Of a stretch of 36,200 nt of DNA, positions 22,881 to 31,469 are shown in pieces. The notes beneath the pieces are model-generated. The model made no database searches. It saw only the letters and a program-made list of their open reading frames with translations, and was not told where the DNA came from. The position numbers and the translations under genes are program-made. Source of the stretch: an uncultured Prevotellaceae bacterium (GTDB lineage: Bacteria; Bacteroidota; Bacteroidia; Bacteroidales; Bacteroidaceae); NCBI GenBank assembly GCA_902792685.1, contig CADBAP010000012.1:1-36200 (forward strand), written 5' to 3'. Positions within the stretch are counted from its first letter, which is position 1; each line of letters starts with the position of its first letter.

Positions 22881-24170
22881 ATGAATCAGATGAAACGAAT
22901 TACAGCAATCGCGACACTATGTCTTTGTTGTCTGATACCCCTTCAGGCACAAACCCAGTATGAACGTGGCGACTTCACCTTCAAGATTACCAAAGCGAAG
23001 AATGCCGACGGTGAGATTTCAGAAGTGACGCTGGGCACCTATGTAGGCAACAAACTGATCAAAGAATATTTCTATCAGTTGGATGCTACGATACCGGAGG
23101 ATATGGCTGAGACCATCGGAACCATCAATGAAGCAGATATCAACTTCGACGGCTATCCCGATGTGGATGTCTATCTGGGCTATTGGGGCGGCTTCGCCAA
23201 CAATACCCAGCATGAGGGTCTGCTATGGGACCAGCAGCAGCATTGCTTTGTACAGCCAGAGGGTTATAGCGGTATTGGAGAGCCGCAACTTGATGGAGAG
23301 AAGAAATATATCTATACCGTCCTCAGCGCCGGTCCTGACGACCGCGTCACTACTTACTATCGTTGGCAAGGGCACAAGCTCCAAAAATATCTGGAGAACA
23401 CTTGGGCGATTGCCGGTGATGACGATATGATTAATCTCGACGGTTTGCTCAACCTGCCCCTTCAGCGATTCGATGCCAAACTCGACGGACGTACTCCCGT
23501 CATCATTGCTTTCCAGCGGAATGCCGACAATACGGTAGCGGGCTATATCTACTATCCCAGAGCCAAGCATCCTGCTCCCATACTGATAGCCGGTTCCGTC
23601 AGTCAGTATGAAGGCATCGACTATTACAATTTGAGCGAGTATCAGGCAGACGGGAAGATTAGCGGTATCATCAATCTTCAGCATCAGCCAGCCAACAGAT
23701 GGGACGATAAGGTAGAGGGCACATGGACGAATCCCAAGACCGAGAAGGAGTATCAGCTCACCGATATCATCTGCAGCAGCGAGGCGCCCCGCTGGTTCAC
23801 GAAGTCGCTCCTGACCCCAGAAGACCCCAGCAATATCGGTCGCGAGTATTCTTTCCAGATATGGCGACAGGGCTATGATTCCTATATGGGCGGCAACATT
23901 ACCTTCCGTGCGGCAGGCAAGAACAAGGTGTATTTCGATTGTTCCAATGTCGTAAACAACATCGCTGAAGGCAGCAGCGAACAAGGCCGTCCTGCCGTAC
24001 TCAACGGCAACACATTCGACTATCTGAACGTCAATGAGTGTGGCTATGGATTCCGTGCGACCTTCTATCCCAAGTTTGTGGTGCTGACAACCATCACTGA
24101 TGCAGAGTCGCTCGGTTGCTTCGGCGCCCATTCTGCTTTCGACGGCATCTATCTGAAAGTGAAGCAATAG
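22881..24170 (+). CDS. exported protein of unknown function with a Ca-binding-like loop
   Basis: This 429-residue protein has a signal peptide (about 1-22, ending P-L-Q-A-Q). Residues about 80-95 read A-D-I-N-F-D-G-Y-P-D-V-D-V-Y, a D-x-N-x-D-G-x-x-D loop like calcium-binding FG-GAP/XAC2610-type motifs. The rest is beta-rich and aromatic, without a domain I can name. The ATG at 22881 is chosen because it starts the signal peptide and lies right behind the -7 box; the upstream in-frame extension would overlap the promoter. It is a single-gene unit ended by a bidirectional terminator shared with uxaC. A surface or periplasmic binding role is only a guess. Confidence 0.7.
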   Translation: MNQMKRITAIATLCLCCLIPLQAQTQYERGDFTFKITKAKNADGEISEVTLGTYVGNKLIKEYFYQLDATIPEDMAETIGTINEADINFDGYPDVDVYLGYWGGFANNTQHEGLLWDQQQHCFVQPEGYSGIGEPQLDGEKKYIYTVLSAGPDDRVTTYYRWQGHKLQKYLENTWAIAGDDDMINLDGLLNLPLQRFDAKLDGRTPVIIAFQRNADNTVAGYIYYPRAKHPAPILIAGSVSQYEGIDYYNLSEYQADGKISGIINLQHQPANRWDDKVEGTWTNPKTEKEYQLTDIICSSEAPRWFTKSLLTPEDPSNIGREYSFQIWRQGYDSYMGGNITFRAAGKNKVYFDCSNVVNNIAEGSSEQGRPAVLNGNTFDYLNVNECGYGFRATFYPKFVVLTTITDAESLGCFGAHSAFDGIYLKVKQ

Positions 24171-24200
24171 AAGGAAAAACTTCCCATCAACAATAACAAA

Positions 24201-24230
24201 AAACCTTCCCGTTTTTGGGAAGGTTTTATT
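24201..24230. terminator. bidirectional terminator between the secreted protein gene and uxaC
   Basis: AAACCTTCCC (24201-24210), loop GTTTTT and GGGAAGGTTT (24217-24226) form a 10-bp stem. T runs lie on both sides, reading TTTTATTTG on the plus strand and TTTTTTG on the minus strand, so it can serve both convergent genes. Confidence 0.9.
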
Positions 24231-24250
24231 TGTTGATAGGTTTATGCTGA

Positions 24251-25654
24251 TTAATAGAACTTGAAGTAGTTCCTTGCGTTGTTGTAAGAGATATCCTCAA
24301 CCATACGCGACAGACTCTCCATATCGTAAGGCAGCAGACCCTTCTCTACATCGTCGCCCAGCAGGTTACAAAGCAGACGGCGGAAGTACTCATGACGCGG
24401 ATAGCTCAGGAAAGAGCGGCTGTCGGTCAACATACCAACAAAGCGGCTCAACAGACCCAGTACAGACAATGCGTTCATCTGACGCGTCATACCGTCGAGC
24501 TGATCGTTGAACCACCAGCCGGAACCGAACTGAATCTTACCTGGGCAACTGCCGTCCTGGAAGTTACCGAGCATTGTGGCGATAACCTCATTGGCGCAAG
24601 GATTCAATGTATATAAAATGGTACGCGTGAGCTTACCTGCAGTATTCAATTCGTTGAGGAAGTGACTCATTGCCTGAGCAGTTGTGAACTCACCGATAGA
24701 GTCGAAACCTGTATCAACGCCCAGCTTGTCATGCATCAGCGTGTTGTTGTCGCGGATAGCACCATAGTGGAACTGCTGTGTCCAGTTGGCATCGTAGTCC
24801 TGCTCTGCACAAATGCGGAGGAATGCATGCTTGTACTGACGGATTTCAAGATTGGAGAGCTGCTGACCGCGCAATGCCTTCTCGAAGATGGTCTCGATCT
24901 GAGAGTCGGTGTATGCCTCATCATAGAACTCCTCGATACCGTGGTCTGACAGACGACAACCATTCTCGTGGAAGAAGTCGTGACGCTTCTGCAAGGCATC
25001 AATCATATCGGCAAACTTCGTAATGGTGACACCCGATACCTCTGCCAGTTTGTTGACATAAGCAGCAAACTCCGGCTTTTCGATGTTCATCGCCTTGTCG
25101 GGACGCCATGCAGGAATCATCTTGATTTCGAAACCACTCTCCTTGGTAGCCTTGTGCCAACGCAGGTCGTCAACTGGATCATCGGTCGTACAAACACATT
25201 CTACATTGTAGCGACGCATGAAACCACGGGCAGTATATTCCGGCTGCTGGAGTTTTTCGTTACACTCATCGAAAATCTCGCGAGCAGTCTTCGGCGACAG
25301 CAGTTTGTCGATACCGAAAGCCGTCTTCAGCTCCAGGTGTGTCCAGTGATACAACGGATTGCGGAAGGTATAGGGAACCGTCTCTGCCCATTTTTCGAAC
25401 TTCTCCCAATCGGAAGTTTCCTTACCTGTACAATATTTCTCATCGATACCATTGGTACGCATTGCACGCCACTTGTAGTGGTCGCCGCCCAACCAAAGCT
25501 CTGTGATACTTCTGAACTTGTGGTCACTTGCTACCATTTCAGGAATCAGGTGACAGTGATAATCGATAATCGGCATCTTAGCCGCATGGTTGTGATACAA
25601 TTCCTGTGCCACTTTCGTGTCCAACAGGAAATTTTCATCCATAAACTTTTTCAT
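24251..25654 (-). CDS. uxaC: glucuronate isomerase
   Basis: It converts D-glucuronate to D-fructuronate and D-galacturonate to D-tagaturonate, the first step of uronic-acid catabolism. The 467 residues match the family (E. coli about 470). The N-terminal metal-binding motif is D-Y-H-C-H-L near residues 29-34; F-M-R-R-Y-N-V-E, C-T-T-D-D-P-V-D-D-L and the C-terminal G-S-G-W-W-F-N-D and S-Y-P-R-H-E-Y-F are all typical. The ATG at 25654 (MKKFMDENFLLD) is chosen; a much longer in-frame extension upstream is not conserved sequence. No uxaA/uxaB or kdg genes are adjacent. The upstream palindrome TAGAAC-tc-GTTCTA may be an operator. Confidence 0.95.
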   Translation of the reverse strand: MKKFMDENFLLDTKVAQELYHNHAAKMPIIDYHCHLIPEMVASDHKFRSITELWLGGDHYKWRAMRTNGIDEKYCTGKETSDWEKFEKWAETVPYTFRNPLYHWTHLELKTAFGIDKLLSPKTAREIFDECNEKLQQPEYTARGFMRRYNVECVCTTDDPVDDLRWHKATKESGFEIKMIPAWRPDKAMNIEKPEFAAYVNKLAEVSGVTITKFADMIDALQKRHDFFHENGCRLSDHGIEEFYDEAYTDSQIETIFEKALRGQQLSNLEIRQYKHAFLRICAEQDYDANWTQQFHYGAIRDNNTLMHDKLGVDTGFDSIGEFTTAQAMSHFLNELNTAGKLTRTILYTLNPCANEVIATMLGNFQDGSCPGKIQFGSGWWFNDQLDGMTRQMNALSVLGLLSRFVGMLTDSRSFLSYPRHEYFRRLLCNLLGDDVEKGLLPYDMESLSRMVEDISYNNARNYFKFY

Positions 25655-25722
25655 AATTGGTTTAGTGTTTTGGTTATTTGTTTTTATTAGTTTGTAGCGA
25701 AAATAATGCAAATCAAACACAA

Positions 25723-25736
25723 TAGAACTCGTTCTA
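25723..25736. promoter_or_regulatory. operator-like palindrome between uxaC and ansA
   Basis: TAGAAC-TC-GTTCTA is a perfect inverted repeat 69 nt upstream of uxaC. A regulator of the LacI/GntR kind would be expected for uronate genes, but the assignment is only positional. The remainder of the 25655-25877 gap holds the ansA promoter and two AAATAATGCA direct repeats. Confidence 0.4.
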
Positions 25737-25779
25737 ACTGTTGAGATGCCGTTTATTTTTTGCAAAAATAATGCATTTT

Positions 25780-25811
25780 TTTGGAACAAGCGGATTTTTA
25801 AAGTATATTTG
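25780..25811 (+). promoter_or_regulatory. promoter of ansA
   Basis: TTTG (25780-25783), a 20-nt spacer and TATATTTG (25804-25811), giving a leader of about 60 nt. Confidence 0.8.
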
Positions 25812-25877
25812 CATGAAAATTTACGTAAACGATGTCGTAGAATTGTTACGGAACCACAAAATAATACAGATACAACC

Positions 25878-26912
25878 ATGAAACGGACAGAAAAAGTATT
25901 GCTGATTTATACTGGCGGCACCATCGGAATGGGGAAAAATCTGAAGACGAACGCACTGGAACCGTTGGATTTCCACCATCTGGTACACCATGTGCCCGAA
26001 TTCAAACAGGTGCCAACAGCTATTGATGTACACCAGTTTACGCCCCCCATCGATTCGAGTGATATGAATCCGAGTATGTGGGCACAGCTTGTCAGTATTA
26101 TTCATCAGAAGTATGATGATTACGATGGCTTTGTTATTTTGCACGGAACCGACACGATGGCCTATACCGCCTCTGCCCTATCGTTTATGCTGGAGAATCT
26201 GACAAAGCCCGTTATCCTTACAGGAAGTCAGCTGCCCATCGGTCAGCTGCGCACCGATGGAAAAGAGAACTTGATTACCAGTATTGAGTTAGCGTCAGCC
26301 CATCATGCAGATGGTACTGCTATTGTCCCGGAAGTGTGTATTTATTTCAGCGGAAAACTCCTGCGCGGGAACCGCTCCACCAAACACAATGCGGAAGGAT
26401 TCAATGCCTTCGACACCTTCAACTATCCACACCTGTGCGATGCCGGCGTCAACTTCACCTTCCGTCATCATCATATCCTGAAGCCCGACTTTGAGAAACC
26501 GATGATTCCACATCTTGACTTAGATGCTAATGTGGTGGTATTCAGTTTGTTTCCCGGTCTCCAGGACAACATCGTCCGGCATGTATTGGATGCTCCCGAA
26601 CTACGTGGCATCATCATGCGTTCGTTTGGCAGCGGCAACGCACCGCAACGTCCCTGGTTGATGGAACTGCTGAAAGAAGCCAGCAGCCGCGGAGTCGTCG
26701 TTGTGAACATCAGCCAGTGCATCAATGGCTGCGTGGAGATGAACCGCTACGATACAGGTTTCCAACTGAAAGAGGCGGGTGTGGTGTCGGGCTACGACAG
26801 CACGGTAGAGGCTGCCGTCACAAAACTCATGTACTTGCAGGCGAGGTATCAGGACCACCAAATCATCCGCGAAATGATGAATCGCAGTTTGGCGGGGGAG
26901 ATTACTGTTTAA
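25878..26912 (+). CDS. ansA: type I (cytoplasmic) L-asparaginase
   Basis: It hydrolyses asparagine to aspartate and ammonia. The 344 residues start at the ATG at 25878, just downstream of the promoter; the longer upstream frame would cover the promoter. The first catalytic Thr is in Y-T-G-G-T-I-G (residues 11-17), and Thr91-Asp92 in H-G-T-D-T-M fall at the same positions as in E. coli AnsA. R-G-N-R-S-T-K-H carries the catalytic Lys169. There is no signal peptide, and Cys residues typical of the periplasmic type II form are not arranged as expected, so cytoplasmic type I is favoured. It is monocistronic, divergent from uxaC. Confidence 0.93.
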   Translation: MKRTEKVLLIYTGGTIGMGKNLKTNALEPLDFHHLVHHVPEFKQVPTAIDVHQFTPPIDSSDMNPSMWAQLVSIIHQKYDDYDGFVILHGTDTMAYTASALSFMLENLTKPVILTGSQLPIGQLRTDGKENLITSIELASAHHADGTAIVPEVCIYFSGKLLRGNRSTKHNAEGFNAFDTFNYPHLCDAGVNFTFRHHHILKPDFEKPMIPHLDLDANVVVFSLFPGLQDNIVRHVLDAPELRGIIMRSFGSGNAPQRPWLMELLKEASSRGVVVVNISQCINGCVEMNRYDTGFQLKEAGVVSGYDSTVEAAVTKLMYLQARYQDHQIIREMMNRSLAGEITV

Positions 26913-26938
26913 CTTAAAAATTCTTTATTTGTTGGTTG

Positions 26939-26962
26939 TTACGTAGAAAATACGTAACTTTG
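26939..26962 (+). promoter_or_regulatory. -7 box and palindrome of the M3 peptidase gene
   Basis: TAACTTTG (26955-26962) is the -7 box. The perfect palindrome TTACGTA-gaaaa-TACGTAA (26939-26957) runs into it, so a bound protein would block polymerase. The nearest TTTG (26928-26931) is 23 nt upstream, a long spacing. Confidence 0.6.
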
Positions 26963-27000
26963 CGCCTGTTTACAGAGAAAGTTATAGAGAAAGAGAAAGC

Positions 27001-29127
27001 ATGAACGATTTGAAGACAGGAGAACAGCAACACGTGAATCCGTTTCTACATCCATACCAGACGATTCACGATACGATTCCATTTCCCCAGATTACGTTGG
27101 CTGACTACGAGGAAGCTATGCTTGAGGGTATTCGCCGCGAGGATGAACAGGTAGCGATGATGCTGGCGGAGACCGATGAACCGACTTTCGAAAACACGTT
27201 GGACCGTGAGGATGTGAAAGACGGCGATAAGCATTACTATGACCTGCTGGGAAGAGTAAACAGCGTGTTCTTCAATATGCTGAGCGCAGAGACCAATGAC
27301 GAGATGGATGCGCTGGCACAGAAGATGAGTCCTATTCTGACGAAACACTCCAACGACATCAGTCTCAACCCCGATATCTTCAAACGCATCAAACACATTT
27401 ATGACCAATACCACAGCACTGGTGCTGCAACTGACGAGCGTACCACACCTCTTAAAAAATTGACGGCAGAAGAAGAGATGCTGCTCAACAATGCCTATGA
27501 TGGTTTTGTACGCAGCGGTGCCCTGCTCGACGAAGAAGGTAAACAGCGGTTGCGCGAACTGACGGAAGAAGCAAGCATGCTGTCGTTGCAGTTCTCGCAA
27601 AACCTGTTGAAAGAAAACAAAGCCTTCACCCTGCATATCACCGATGAAAAACAGTTGGACGGGCTGCCTGAGACCGCCCGACAGATGGCTGCTGAGGCTG
27701 CGAAGGAACAAGAAAAAGACGGATGGGTGTTCACACTCGATGCGCCCAGCTATGGTCCGTTTATGATGTACAGCACCCAGCGGGAGTTGCGCCGACAGCT
27801 CTATATGGCACGCAACACCTTGTGTATCAAGGAGAATACCGAAAATAATCTCGATATCTGTAAACGCCTCATCAATCTTCGGAGAGAACTGGCGCAACTG
27901 TTAGGCTATGAGACGTATGCCGACTACGTGATGAAGCGCCGAATGGCTACGGACGTAGAGCATGTGTATCAACTGCTCAACGATCTCATCGATGCCTACA
28001 AGCCTACTGCAGAAGCAGAACGTGCAGAACTGAAAGCGTTGGCAAAGGAAATGGAGGGCGACGATTTCAAGATGGAGCCTTGGGATACCGCCTACTATTC
28101 CCAACAGCTGAAGCTGAAGAAATACAACCTCGATCCTGAGATGCTGCGCCCCTATCTGGAACTGAGCAACGTTATCAAGGGTGTCTTCGGATTGGCTACA
28201 AAGCTCTATGGAATTTCCTTTAAGGAAAACAAGAATATTCCTGTCTATCATCCTGACGTAAAGCCGTTTGAGGTGTACGACAAAGATGGAAGTTTCCTGG
28301 CTGTGCTCTATGTCGATTTCCATCCTCGCAAGGGGAAACACGATGGTGCTTGGATGACAGAATTCCAGGGACAATGGATTGAACACAGCGGTGAGAACGT
28401 ACGGCCTCATGTGAGTCTTGTGATGAACCTGAGCAAGCCTACAGATGATAAACCAGCCCTGCTGCGACTGGGTGAAGTGGAGACATTCCTCCATGAATTC
28501 GGTCACTCCCTGCACGGCATCTTCTCCAACACCCATTTCGAAAGTCTCAGCGGCACGAACGTATGGTGGGACTTCGTGGAACTGCCCTCGCAGTTTATGG
28601 AGAACTTCGCGATAGAGAAAGAGTTCCTGCGCACCTTCGCCTTCCACTACGAGACCGGCGAGCCGATGCCTGATGAACTCATCGACCGCATTGTGGCCAG
28701 CCGCAACTTCCAGGCAGCAATCGGCTGTCTCAGACAGGTTTCCTTCGGATTGCTGGATATGGCCTACTATACGCAGAAAGAGGAGTTTACCGATGACATC
28801 ATTCCTTTTGAGAAGAAAGCATGGGAGAAAGCCATTCTCGGTAAGCAGCGTACCGACACCTGTATGACGACACAGTTCTCACACATCATGGCGGGCGGCT
28901 ATTCGGCTGGATACTACAGCTATAAATGGGCAGAAGTGCTCGATGCCGATGCATTCAGCGTATTTAAAAAGGAGGGCATCTTCAATCAGGACACCGCTCA
29001 GCGCTTCCGCGACTGCATCCTTTCGAAGGGTGGCACAGAGCACCCGATGACCTTATATAAGAGGTTCCGCGGGGGCGAACCGACTATCGATGCGCTCTTG
29101 GAGAGAAATGGGATTAGGAAGGCCTAG
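27001..29127 (+). CDS. dcp: M3-family peptidyl-dipeptidase (Dcp/oligopeptidase A type)
   Basis: A 708-residue zinc metallopeptidase that removes C-terminal dipeptides or cleaves oligopeptides. The zinc motif is H-E-F-G-H with His498, Glu499 and His502, followed by S-L-H-G-I-F and the third ligand region N-V-W-W-D-F-V-E-L-P-S-Q. The N-terminal half is helical with N-P-F-L and L-D-R-E-D typical of the family. No signal peptide is seen, so it probably acts in the cytoplasm, complementing the exported DPP-IV. The last codons (I-R-K-A, then TAG) are encoded by the start of a 10-bp CTAGG repeat, so the repeat supplies the stop codon. Confidence 0.94.
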   Translation: MNDLKTGEQQHVNPFLHPYQTIHDTIPFPQITLADYEEAMLEGIRREDEQVAMMLAETDEPTFENTLDREDVKDGDKHYYDLLGRVNSVFFNMLSAETNDEMDALAQKMSPILTKHSNDISLNPDIFKRIKHIYDQYHSTGAATDERTTPLKKLTAEEEMLLNNAYDGFVRSGALLDEEGKQRLRELTEEASMLSLQFSQNLLKENKAFTLHITDEKQLDGLPETARQMAAEAAKEQEKDGWVFTLDAPSYGPFMMYSTQRELRRQLYMARNTLCIKENTENNLDICKRLINLRRELAQLLGYETYADYVMKRRMATDVEHVYQLLNDLIDAYKPTAEAERAELKALAKEMEGDDFKMEPWDTAYYSQQLKLKKYNLDPEMLRPYLELSNVIKGVFGLATKLYGISFKENKNIPVYHPDVKPFEVYDKDGSFLAVLYVDFHPRKGKHDGAWMTEFQGQWIEHSGENVRPHVSLVMNLSKPTDDKPALLRLGEVETFLHEFGHSLHGIFSNTHFESLSGTNVWWDFVELPSQFMENFAIEKEFLRTFAFHYETGEPMPDELIDRIVASRNFQAAIGCLRQVSFGLLDMAYYTQKEEFTDDIIPFEKKAWEKAILGKQRTDTCMTTQFSHIMAGGYSAGYYSYKWAEVLDADAFSVFKKEGIFNQDTAQRFRDCILSKGGTEHPMTLYKRFRGGEPTIDALLERNGIRKA

Positions 29128-29190
29128 GAGGACCTAGGAAAGTCTAGGAAAGCCTAGGAAAAACTAGGAAAGCCTAGGAAAAACTAAAAA
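29111..29190. repeat. 10-bp CTAGG repeat, eight units in register
   Basis: Units of NNNYTAGGAA begin at 29111 and every 10 bp to 29181, the last being AAACTAAAAA. Five carry CCTAGG or GCCTAGG-like palindromic cores. It starts inside the M3 peptidase gene and ends 5 nt before the dCMP deaminase ATG. Confidence 0.9.
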
Positions 29191-29195
29191 GAATT

Positions 29196-29618
29196 ATGAA
29201 CGACAAGCAACATAAACTCGACCTCCGCTATTTGCGAATGGCACGCATCTGGGCAGAGAACTCCTATTGTCAACGGCGACAGGTAGGTGCATTGGTCGTC
29301 AAAGACAAGATGATTATCAGCGACGGCTACAATGGTACACCGAGTGGTTTCGAGAACGTTTGTGAGGACGAGAACAACCTCACCAAACCCTACGTGCTGC
29401 ATGCTGAGGCGAACGCCATCACGAAGCTGGCGCGCAGTTCCAACAACTCCGACGGCAGTACGCTCTATGTCACCGCCTCGCCCTGTATCGAATGTGCGAA
29501 ACTCATCATTCAGGCAGGCATCAAACGCGTTGTCTATGGCGAGAAGTACCGTTTGGAGGACGGCATCAACCTGCTGAAACGAGCAGGAATTGAAGTGATT
29601 TATATGGGAGAGGAGTAA
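29196..29618 (+). CDS. deoxycytidylate deaminase family (ComEB-like)
   Basis: This 140-residue zinc enzyme should deaminate dCMP to dUMP for thymidylate synthesis. The zinc ligands are His69 (H-A-E-A-N, with catalytic Glu71), Cys97 and Cys100 (S-P-C-I-E-C-A-K). The N-terminal A-R-I-W-A-E-N-S-Y-C and V-G-A-L-V-V are typical of the dCMP deaminase/ComEB group. The 68-nt gap from the M3 peptidase is occupied by the CTAGG repeat; the genes may be cotranscribed. The next gene, a processing protease, starts 82 nt downstream after a stretch of AAATTGTCAA words. Confidence 0.88.
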   Translation: MNDKQHKLDLRYLRMARIWAENSYCQRRQVGALVVKDKMIISDGYNGTPSGFENVCEDENNLTKPYVLHAEANAITKLARSSNNSDGSTLYVTASPCIECAKLIIQAGIKRVVYGEKYRLEDGINLLKRAGIEVIYMGEE

Positions 29619-29700
29619 GGAAAATTGAAAAATAGAACAATAAATTGTCAATTGGAGTTCCTTGAGAATAAAGTAAATTGTCAAATTGCAAATTGAGTTA

Positions 29701-31314
29701 ATGAATAAATCGAACCGATACATCCCGTTGCTGATGGCCTTGTGTGTGGTCATCGGAGTGATTATTGGCACCTTCTATGCCAATCACTTCTCCGGCAACC
29801 GTCTGAACATCATCAACAGCGGAGGCAGCCGTCTCACCAACCTGCTGCATATCATCGACGACCTGTATGTGGATTCCGTGAATATTGACAACCTGGTGGA
29901 GAAAGCAATGCCGCAGATACTGGCCGAACTCGACCCCCACTCCGTCTATATCAGTTCCAAGGAGGCACAGAACACCACCGACGACCTGAAGGGTTCGTTC
30001 TCTGGTGTGGGTATTGAGTTTGTGATTCGCGACGACACCGTCCATATTCAGAATGTTATCAAAAACGGTCCTTCAGAGAAAGCTGGTTTGTTGGCTGGTG
30101 ATAAGATTGTGAGCATCGACGGAAAGCCGTTTGTGGGCAAGGAGGTGACCAACGAGGAAGCCATGCACCGCCTGAAAGGTCCGAAAGACTCACAGGTGAA
30201 AATCGGCATCTTGCGCTATCGGGAGAAGAAGGAACGTGTCTTCACCGTCACCCGCGGCGACATCCCGATGAAGAGTATCACTGCCACCTATATGATCAAC
30301 GACAGCACAGGCTATATCCGCATCAAGAACTTCGGCGACAAGACCTATGCAGAGATGCTGGCATCTTTAAGCGCGCTCTCTGCCGATGGTGCCGACAACC
30401 TGATTATCGACCTGCGCGACAATACCGGCGGCTATCTCGACAAAGCCGTTCAAATATGTAATGAGTTCCTGCCAAAAGACCGTCTGATTGTCTATACCGA
30501 AGGCCGGAAATCGCCCCGTGCCAATTACTACAGCGACGGACACGGCGTCTATCAGGATATCCCGCTGGTAGTGCTCATCAACGAAGGTTCCGCTTCCGCT
30601 TCCGAGATCTTTGCGGGAGCGATGCAGGACAACGACCGTGCCACCATCATCGGTCGCCGTTCGTTTGGAAAAGGTTTGGTACAACAGCAGATTCCTTTCT
30701 CCGACGGCAGTTTGATTCGTCTGACAGTAGCCCGCTACTACACGCCTTCCGGCCGTTGCATCCAGAAGCCTTATGAGGCCGGCGACAGCAAGGATTACGA
30801 AATGGATCTGCTCACCCGCTATGAGCACGGAGAGTATTTCTCTCAGGACAGCATCAAGCACACAGGCCCAGCCTACAAGACCCACATCGGACGTGTGGTT
30901 TATGGCGGTGGTGGTATCACGCCCGACATCTTCATCCCTGAAGATACCGTCAACATGACCTCTTATTATAAGGAGGCAGCAATGAGCGGACTGATTCTGC
31001 AGTTCGCCTTCAACTACACCGATGACAACCGGCCGCTGCTGAATCAGTACAAGTCGATGCGCACACTGTCCAACTATCTGAAGAAACAGAATCTGGTGGA
31101 GCGATTTGCCGTCTTTGCCGACCAGAACGGCCTGAAGCGCCGCAACCTGATGATTATGAAGTCGCACGACCTGCTGGAGCGATACATCGACAGCCGCATC
31201 ATCTACAACATGCTGGACGAACAGGCGTGGAACGAGTTTATGAACCTCGACGACCCCACCATCCGTGCGGCCTTGGAAGTAATCAGAAAGAATCAAACGG
31301 TGCCGAAGAAGTAA
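29701..31314 (+). CDS. C-terminal processing protease (S41, CtpA/Prc type)
   Basis: A 537-residue envelope protease that trims or degrades proteins from the C-terminus. It has an N-terminal membrane anchor (about residues 8-28), a PDZ domain (about 93-185) and the S41 catalytic domain. By alignment with Prc the Ser/Lys dyad is Ser299 in E-G-S-A-S-A-S-E and Lys324 in S-F-G-K-G. The C-terminal 100 residues are helical and common in Bacteroidota members. The ATG at 29701 is preferred over a TTG five codons upstream. A pair of GC-rich hairpin elements follows. It could act in the same envelope quality control as the HtrA protease at 1832, though that is inference. Confidence 0.93.
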   Translation: MNKSNRYIPLLMALCVVIGVIIGTFYANHFSGNRLNIINSGGSRLTNLLHIIDDLYVDSVNIDNLVEKAMPQILAELDPHSVYISSKEAQNTTDDLKGSFSGVGIEFVIRDDTVHIQNVIKNGPSEKAGLLAGDKIVSIDGKPFVGKEVTNEEAMHRLKGPKDSQVKIGILRYREKKERVFTVTRGDIPMKSITATYMINDSTGYIRIKNFGDKTYAEMLASLSALSADGADNLIIDLRDNTGGYLDKAVQICNEFLPKDRLIVYTEGRKSPRANYYSDGHGVYQDIPLVVLINEGSASASEIFAGAMQDNDRATIIGRRSFGKGLVQQQIPFSDGSLIRLTVARYYTPSGRCIQKPYEAGDSKDYEMDLLTRYEHGEYFSQDSIKHTGPAYKTHIGRVVYGGGGITPDIFIPEDTVNMTSYYKEAAMSGLILQFAFNYTDDNRPLLNQYKSMRTLSNYLKKQNLVERFAVFADQNGLKRRNLMIMKSHDLLERYIDSRIIYNMLDEQAWNEFMNLDDPTIRAALEVIRKNQTVPKK

Positions 31315-31320
31315 AAAGAA

Positions 31321-31376
31321 AGCCCACCCCCTACCCCTCCTAAAAGGAGGGGAGGCAAGCCCCTGACGGGGGGATA
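31321..31376. repeat. GC-rich hairpin element, copy 6
   Basis: CCCACCCCCTACC is followed by the stem CCCCTCC-taaa-AGGAGGGG, then AGCCCCTGACGGGGGG, a second small C/G hairpin. It lies 7 nt after the ctpA stop. Confidence 0.75.
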
Positions 31377-31431
31377 AGTCATATAGAATAAACGAAAGAA
31401 AAATTACAACCATTTATACTAACACTCCAAA

Positions 31432-31462
31432 CTCCCCTCCCTTGGGAGGGGTTGGGGTAGGC
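31432..31462. repeat. GC-rich hairpin element, copy 7 (inverted)
   Basis: CCCCTCCCTTGGGAGGGG followed by TTGGGGTAGG is the reverse complement arrangement of copy 6, 56 nt away. The two face each other between ctpA and the DUF721 gene. Confidence 0.8.
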
Positions 31463-31469
31463 CTTCAAT

